64,000 nt of DNA from positions 36,003-100,002 of the forward strand of contig NZ_QLNV01000013.1 in NCBI RefSeq assembly GCF_003285545.1, read 5' to 3'. The stretch's first letter is position 1, and every line of letters begins with the position of its first letter. Below the pieces are notes generated by a model. It did not search any database. It saw only the letters and a list, made by a program, of their open reading frames with translations, and was not told the origin of the DNA. This DNA is from Sinomicrobium soli (GTDB lineage Bacteria; Bacteroidota; Bacteroidia; Flavobacteriales; Flavobacteriaceae). Below are positions 59,534-64,000 of this stretch, in pieces. Position numbers and translations under genes: made by a program.

Positions 59534-61129
59534 TTATCCCGGGGCCCCTGCCAGGATCTCTTCACTGGCATAAGCTTCAAATTTCCTGAAATTTTCCCTG
59601 AAAGCCTCCGAAAGCTTTAATGCCTGCCGGTCATAGGCATCCTTATCACCCCAGGTATTCCGCGGGTTGAGTATTTCTGCGGGAACATCAGGGCAGGATT
59701 GCGGTACCTGCAGCCCGAAAACCGGGTGTTTGCCATATTCCACCTGCGCAAGTTCTCCCCGTAGTGCAGCATTTATCATGGCCCGGGTATACCTGAGTTT
59801 CATACGTGCACCGGTGCCGTACGGCCCGCCGGTCCATCCCGTATTTACCAGCCAGACCCTTGCCCCGGTTTCCTTCATTTTGGCACTGAGCATCCCGGCA
59901 TAGACCGTGGGGTGCAAAGGCATGAAAGGCGCTCCGAAACACGCAGAAAAAGAAGGTACGGGTTCATCGACGCCTGCTTCGGTACCGGCTACCTTTGCCG
60001 TATACCCCGAAATAAAGTGGTAGGCTGCCTGTCCCGGGGTAAGCCTGGAAACGGGAGGCAGCACTCCGAAAGCATCCGCAGTCAGGAAAAAGATATTCTC
60101 AGGGTCACGGCCTATGGACGGGCGCTGAATGTTCCCGATGTGAGATATCGGATAACTGACCCTGGTGTTCTGTGTTATGGAACCATCTTCATAATCGACC
60201 CTGCCGTCGGGACCGAGGATGACATTTTCCAGCAATGCCCCTTTCCGTATGGCCCCGTAAATATCCGGTTCGTTCTCCCGGCTCAGGTTGATCACCTTGG
60301 CATAACATCCTCCCTCAAAATTGAATACCGTATTTTTAGCCGTCCACCCGTGTTCGTCATCCCCGATCAGTTTCCGGTCCGGGTCTGCCGACAGTGTTGT
60401 TTTGCCGGTACCCGAGAGACCGAAAAACAGGGCAGTGGCATTATCTTCCCCCACATTTGCACTGCAGTGCATGGGAAGCGTGTTCCTGTATACGGGAAGT
60501 TCGAAATTAAGTGCGGAAAAAATTCCCTTCTTGATCTCCCCGGTATATCCCGAGCCCCCGATAAGAATGATCTTCCTGCTGAAATTCAGAATGGAAAAAT
60601 TATGACTTCTGGTGCCGTCTACAGCCGGGTCTGCATAAAATCCCGGGGCATTGATCACGGTCCACTCCGCCTCAAAATCCTCCAGGTCCCCGGGTTCGGG
60701 CCTCAGAAACATATTGTATGCAAAGAGGTTGCTCCAGGCATATTCGGTAATCACCCGGATACCGGTACGGTAATCTTCCGCAGCACAGGCATAACAGTCG
60801 CGGACAAAAACCTCCTTTCCGGAGAGATAAGCGGTCATCTTGTCGTACAGCCGGTCGAAATGCGTCGCTTCAAACGGAATATTCACCTCTCCCCACCACA
60901 CCTTTGCAGAAGTGATGTCGTCCTTTACAATAAAACGGTCTTTGGGCGCCCTTCCGGTAAATTCCCCTGTACATACCGCAAGCGCCCCCGAAGAAGCCTC
61001 AACGCCCTGTTTTTTTGCAATGGTAATTTGTTGCAGCTTTTCCGGAGAAAGCTGGTAATGTACCCTGGCATTCCTGATGCCGTAATCGTCCGCCGAAAAC
61101 GTTTTCGTGTGTAGCGTGTCGTTAATCAT
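59534..61129 (-). CDS. pckA: ATP-dependent phosphoenolpyruvate carboxykinase
   Basis: 531 residues. P-loop GLSGTGKTTLSADPDR, the kinase-2-type IGDDEHGW, the substrate-binding RAPKDRF and YTGEIKKGIFS mark the ATP-type enzyme, complete in length. It converts oxaloacetate to phosphoenolpyruvate at the start of gluconeogenesis. A consensus -7 box lies 32-39 nt upstream. A perfect LacI-like palindrome covers the -33 region (61182-61197) and a second lies inside codons 8-12 (61094-61107), so repression with DNA looping by a carbon-responsive regulator is probable. Confidence 0.96.
   Translation of the reverse strand: MINDTLHTKTFSADDYGIRNARVHYQLSPEKLQQITIAKKQGVEASSGALAVCTGEFTGRAPKDRFIVKDDITSAKVWWGEVNIPFEATHFDRLYDKMTAYLSGKEVFVRDCYACAAEDYRTGIRVITEYAWSNLFAYNMFLRPEPGDLEDFEAEWTVINAPGFYADPAVDGTRSHNFSILNFSRKIILIGGSGYTGEIKKGIFSALNFELPVYRNTLPMHCSANVGEDNATALFFGLSGTGKTTLSADPDRKLIGDDEHGWTAKNTVFNFEGGCYAKVINLSRENEPDIYGAIRKGALLENVILGPDGRVDYEDGSITQNTRVSYPISHIGNIQRPSIGRDPENIFFLTADAFGVLPPVSRLTPGQAAYHFISGYTAKVAGTEAGVDEPVPSFSACFGAPFMPLHPTVYAGMLSAKMKETGARVWLVNTGWTGGPYGTGARMKLRYTRAMINAALRGELAQVEYGKHPVFGLQVPQSCPDVPAEILNPRNTWGDKDAYDRQALKLSEAFRENFRKFEAYASEEILAGAPG
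61094..61107. promoter_or_regulatory. LacI-like operator inside pckA, site 2
   Basis: CGAAAACGTTTTCG is a perfect 14-bp palindrome, in codons 8-12 of pckA. Its centre is 89 bp from that of site 1. Confidence 0.65.
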
Positions 61130-61160
61130 TACGAAAATAGTTTAGTGTGTGTTTTTATAC

Positions 61161-61168
61161 TACAAATG
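61161..61168 (-). promoter_or_regulatory. -7 promoter box of pckA
   Basis: Minus strand TACATTTG, exact consensus, 32 nt before the ATG at 61129. Confidence 0.65.
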
Positions 61169-61181
61169 TAAAAATTAATCG

Positions 61182-61197
61182 AAACGAAAACGTTTTC
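61182..61197. promoter_or_regulatory. LacI-like operator at the pckA promoter, site 1
   Basis: ACGAAAACGTTTTCGT is a perfect 16-bp palindrome with a central CpG starting 13 nt upstream of the -7 box, thus over the -33 region. Its core AAAACGTTTT equals that of the glycan-locus operators but the outer bases differ (ACG..CGT against GCT..AGC). Confidence 0.75.
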
Positions 61198-61206
61198 GTG
61201 TTATAT

Positions 61207-61596
61207 TTATTTGATTTTAAGCCTCAGAAAGTTATAAAACAACACTCCCCAGGCGGCGATAAGCAGCGCGCCCCCGACCGGGGTGATCAGTGCAATGGTC
61301 CTGAAGTCGAAAGCACTGAGCCCGTTGGTCGCCAAACCGTAAATGGAGCCGGAAAAAAAGATAACCCCTACGGTCGTGAGCCAGAAAATCGCCTTTCCCG
61401 CCTTCTCCGGAATCAGGGAAGTGCTTCCTGCAAACAACAGGAAAAGTGCGTGGTACATCTGGTATTTCACCCCGGTCTCAAAAGTGAGCAGGGCTTCTTC
61501 ATCGATGAGCCTTTTTAACCCGTGGGCCCCGAAAGCCCCGAGTATAATGGCTGTAAGCCCGAAAAAGGCAGCGGTAATGAGGATATTTTTTTTCAT
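61207..61596 (-). CDS. DUF423 small inner-membrane protein
   Basis: 129 residues, four hydrophobic helices. LGAFGAHGLKRLIDEEALLTFETGVKYQMYHALFLL is the DUF423 signature, followed by FFSGSIYGLATNG and ITPVGGALLIAAW. Widespread but of unknown function. It precedes pckA on the same strand by 78 nt, and the gap holds the pckA promoter and operator. Confidence 0.88.
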   Translation of the reverse strand: MKKNILITAAFFGLTAIILGAFGAHGLKRLIDEEALLTFETGVKYQMYHALFLLFAGSTSLIPEKAGKAIFWLTTVGVIFFSGSIYGLATNGLSAFDFRTIALITPVGGALLIAAWGVLFYNFLRLKIK

Positions 61597-61625
61597 GCGG
61601 ATAAATTTGAGTTATTTCGGTGTGA

Positions 61626-61649
61626 GGTTGCTGGTTGCTGGTTGCTGGT
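61626..61649. repeat. Short heptanucleotide tandem repeat
   Basis: GGTTGCT repeated three times plus GGT, in the leader region upstream of DUF423. It has the same seven-base period as the heptad hairpins at 31931-32021 and 57915-57978. Confidence 0.5.
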
Positions 61650-61849
61650 GCAAACAAAAAAACGCAAAGGTATTGTCCTTTCCCGGAAACTGTTTAAATT
61701 CTGATCGCGGGGCGGGACAACAGCATCATTATTTTTTACAAATACAACATTTTTATATATTCGTGTTATAAAAATAATACAAACCACACCATTAAGCAGC
61801 CACACAGGCAAAAATACGTGATAAAAAATTTAACCAAAAATCCATTCTT

Positions 61850-63220
61850 TTGAAACACATTCTGATCATAGGCACCGGGAAATCCACTTCATACCTTATC
61901 GACTATTTATACCGGGAAGCCGGGGAGGGAGGAATCGGGATCACTCTCGGGGACAGGGACAAGACACAACTGGAACTGCTTAAGGCACAATATCCCGGAA
62001 TAGGCACCGTAAGGCTCGACATTTCCCGGGGCGACCTGCTCGAAAAAAACATACGGCCTGCAGACCTGGTCATCTCCATGCTGCCGGCAGCCCTGCATAT
62101 CGAGATCGCAAAGACCTGTCTCGTCCTGGGCAAGCACCTGGTAACGGCTTCTTATGTGAGCCCGGCCATGCAGCAGCTGGACCGGGAGGTGCGGGACAAG
62201 GGGCTGGTATTCATGAACGAAATAGGGCTGGACCCCGGTATAGACCATATGAGTGCCATGCAGGTCATAGACCGCATACGGGAGCAGGGCGGCAGGATGC
62301 TGCTTTTCGAATCCTTCTGCGGAGGGCTGGTGGCCCCGGAAAGCGATACCAACCTGTGGAATTACAAATTTACATGGAATCCGAGAAATGTGGTCCTGGC
62401 CGGACAGGGCGGGGCGGCCAAGTTCATACAGGAAGGGGCATACAAGTACATTCCCTATCACAAGCTGTTCAGGCGTACCGAATTCCTGGATGTCGAAGGG
62501 TACGGAAAATTCGAGGCTTATGCCAACCGGGACTCCCTCAAATACCGTGAGGCATACGGGCTTCAGGACGTGCTTACGCTTTACAGGGGCACCATGAGAA
62601 AAGTAGGCTTTTCAAGGGCGTGGAATATTTTCGTACAACTGGGCATGACCGACGACAGCTATGTCATGGAAGGCTCCGAAAACATGAGTTTCCGCGACTT
62701 TATCAATGCTTTTCTTCCGTTCTCTCCCACCGATTCCGTAGAGCTTAAACTCCGGTATTACCTGAAAATAGACCAGGACGACATCATGTGGGCCAAACTC
62801 GAGGAGCTCGGACTGTTTGACCACCGCAGGAAGGTAGGGCTCAAAAATGCCAGCCCGGCACGTATCCTCCAGAAGATACTGGAAGAAAGCTGGAGCCTGG
62901 AAGAACACGACAGGGACATGATCGTCATGTACCACAAATTCGGTTACGAACTGGCAGGAGAGCGGTACCAGACCGATGCCAGCATGGTCGTTACCGGCCA
63001 GGACCGGACCTACACCGCCATGGCAAAAACCGTTGGCCTTCCCGTGGGCATGGCTGCACTGTATATCCTTCGGGGAAAGATATCTGCCCCCGGTGTCAGG
63101 ATACCCATTGACAAAGAAGTCTATGCCCCCATACTGGCAGCCCTGGAAGCACAGGGCATCCGCTTCACCGAAACCGAACACCCTTACACCGGGTACAACC
63201 CGAATTACGTAGCCGGGTAA
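61850..63220 (+). CDS. Saccharopine dehydrogenase-like enzyme, TTG start
   Basis: 456 residues starting at a TTG (61850); no in-frame ATG or GTG precedes the Rossmann strand KHILIIGTGKSTSYLIDYL, so a rare start codon is needed. The sequence continues with DLVISMLPAALHIEIAKTC, VTASYVSPAMQQLD and NEIGLDPGIDHMSAM, the pattern of the glutamate-forming saccharopine reductase/dehydrogenase group, and a C-terminal TYTAMAKTVGLPVGMAALYIL. It would split saccharopine to aminoadipate semialdehyde and glutamate. The downstream Lrp-type gene and the ALDH7 gene support lysine catabolism. Confidence 0.87.
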   Translation: MKHILIIGTGKSTSYLIDYLYREAGEGGIGITLGDRDKTQLELLKAQYPGIGTVRLDISRGDLLEKNIRPADLVISMLPAALHIEIAKTCLVLGKHLVTASYVSPAMQQLDREVRDKGLVFMNEIGLDPGIDHMSAMQVIDRIREQGGRMLLFESFCGGLVAPESDTNLWNYKFTWNPRNVVLAGQGGAAKFIQEGAYKYIPYHKLFRRTEFLDVEGYGKFEAYANRDSLKYREAYGLQDVLTLYRGTMRKVGFSRAWNIFVQLGMTDDSYVMEGSENMSFRDFINAFLPFSPTDSVELKLRYYLKIDQDDIMWAKLEELGLFDHRRKVGLKNASPARILQKILEESWSLEEHDRDMIVMYHKFGYELAGERYQTDASMVVTGQDRTYTAMAKTVGLPVGMAALYILRGKISAPGVRIPIDKEVYAPILAALEAQGIRFTETEHPYTGYNPNYVAG

Positions 63221-63346
63221 CCGCTTAAAAAGCTATGCCCCAGGCAAAAACAACAAAACTGTTTCAATCTGTAAATAATTGGCAGTGTTTTGACGTTACA
63301 GTGTTATATAATATTGTATATTTAATTGCATTTTTAAACAAGCACT

Positions 63347-63817
63347 ATGAAAATCGTCAATGAAACAGTCAATATAGACGGCATAGACAAGGAAATCCTC
63401 CGGTCCCTGATGAACGATGCGCGAAGGCCCATCCTCGAAATTGCGCGAAAGATAGGGATTTCAGGTGCTGCCATACACCAGAGACTCCGCAAGCTGGAAG
63501 AATCGGGGCTTATCTCGGGCTCCCGCTTTATCATTAATCCCCGTATACTGGGGTATACCACTATGGCCTTTATCGGTATTTACCTGGACAAGGCCATCCG
63601 GAACCCCGAGGCCGTAAAACAGTTAAAGGAAATACCGGAAGTACTGGAATGTCATTATACCACGGGCAACTGGAGTATTCTCATCAAGATACTCTGTAAA
63701 GACAACGAACATCTCATGGAACTGCTCAACCACAAGATACAGTCTATAGAAGGTATCTCGCGCACGGAAACATTTATCTCCCTGCACCAGCAGATCGAGA
63801 GGCAGATACAACTGTGA
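63347..63817 (+). CDS. Lrp/AsnC-family transcriptional regulator
   Basis: 156 residues. N-terminal winged helix (DGIDKEILRSLMNDARRPILEIARKIGISGAAIHQRLRKLEESGLI) and a C-terminal RAM domain (TTMAFIGIYLDKAIRN to IEGISRTETFISLHQ), the full Lrp/AsnC layout. These octameric regulators sense amino acids. It lies 126 nt downstream of the saccharopine dehydrogenase gene on the same strand, so control of lysine breakdown is plausible. Effector unknown. Confidence 0.92.
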   Translation: MKIVNETVNIDGIDKEILRSLMNDARRPILEIARKIGISGAAIHQRLRKLEESGLISGSRFIINPRILGYTTMAFIGIYLDKAIRNPEAVKQLKEIPEVLECHYTTGNWSILIKILCKDNEHLMELLNHKIQSIEGISRTETFISLHQQIERQIQL

Positions 63818-63847
63818 TCCGGGGTTTTATCCCATCATGGACGCCGG

Positions 63848-63875
63848 AGATCCTTCGACTGTGCTACCCATGACG
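63848..63875. repeat. Possible dispersed REP-like repeat
   Basis: On the minus strand it reads CGTCATGGGTAGCACAGTCG followed by AAGGATCT. The GTCAT...GC..AGTCGA.GGATCT pattern resembles an interspersed repeat I have seen in Bacteroidota genomes, but only one copy is in this window and it has no terminal structure I can prove. Confidence 0.3.
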
Positions 63876-64000
63876 TATCTATGGTAAGTTGCTCCATTTG
63901 AAAAACTCCCCTCTTCAGACGAACCTGCCTGTATCCTATGACTCAGACAAGTTTTGTTCATAAATTTTTTCTATAATTCTAAGGGACGTACCTCATTGTA

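Overview
This window reads as chromosomal DNA of a Bacteroidota species, most likely a flavobacterium (Flavobacteriaceae). The grounds are paired SusC/SusD genes, Bacteroidota-specific families (DUF4296, DUF4271, DUF4450), promoter -7 boxes of the TAnnTTTG type, a long acidic tail on ribosomal protein bS16, and a tyrS / hemD-type housekeeping neighbourhood. No rRNA, tRNA, CRISPR array, prophage or intact insertion sequence was seen.

Layout. (1) 1-10980, all minus strand: a carbohydrate-degradation locus with GH106 alpha-L-rhamnosidase, GH105 unsaturated-uronyl hydrolase and an esterase as one operon (terminator 6033-6078), followed by DUF4450, a GH43-like beta-propeller and a truncated (alpha/alpha)6-type hydrolase as a second. 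This points to a rhamnose- and uronate-containing pectic or ulvan-like glycan. The two operons share a 24-25 bp upstream element. (2) 11278-11464: a possible small RNA. (3) 11530-14579, minus: Crp/Fnr regulator, TauE/SafE exporter and a CstB-like persulfide dioxygenase-rhodanese, a sulfide-detoxification module with a Crp-type palindrome at the right place to activate the exporter/dioxygenase operon. (4) 14935-16125: glutaryl-CoA-dehydrogenase-like enzyme. (5) 16222-36106, minus: a second glycan locus with two GH92 alpha-mannosidases, two SusC/SusD pairs, a GH43 enzyme, a GMC oxidoreductase with its Tat-type small subunit, and a LacI regulator. Three copies of a LacI-type palindrome (GCTAAAACGTTTTAGC) precede its three structural operons, which predicts one local regulon. 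(6) 36161-43379: rpsP-rimM-trmN6, a 2-hydroxyacid dehydrogenase, tyrS, an extended SDR and adenine deaminase. (7) 43413-53522: a giant alpha-2-macroglobulin lipoprotein, isoaspartyl peptidase, 3-hydroxyanthranilate dioxygenase, ALDH7-type aminoadipate semialdehyde dehydrogenase and an NlpE-like lipoprotein. (8) 53535-61596: DUF4296, dihydroorotase, a polyprenol-phosphate GT2, a GT39-like membrane glycosyltransferase, DUF4271, hemD, pckA (flanked by two perfect LacI-like palindromes) and DUF423. (9) 61850-63817: saccharopine-dehydrogenase-like enzyme and an Lrp/AsnC regulator; with ALDH7 and the glutaryl-CoA dehydrogenase these suggest lysine catabolism through saccharopine. The right edge carries a possible dispersed repeat.

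The strongest unexplained signals are in cis-regulation: the LacI palindrome set, a promoter-like element shared by the same three operons, paired pckA operators, the element shared by the two rhamnosidase-locus operons, a pair of palindromes 33 bp apart at 14761-14811, and a family of 26-nt-arm hairpins built from heptanucleotide units. All functional assignments come from reading the translated sequence; no database search was run.
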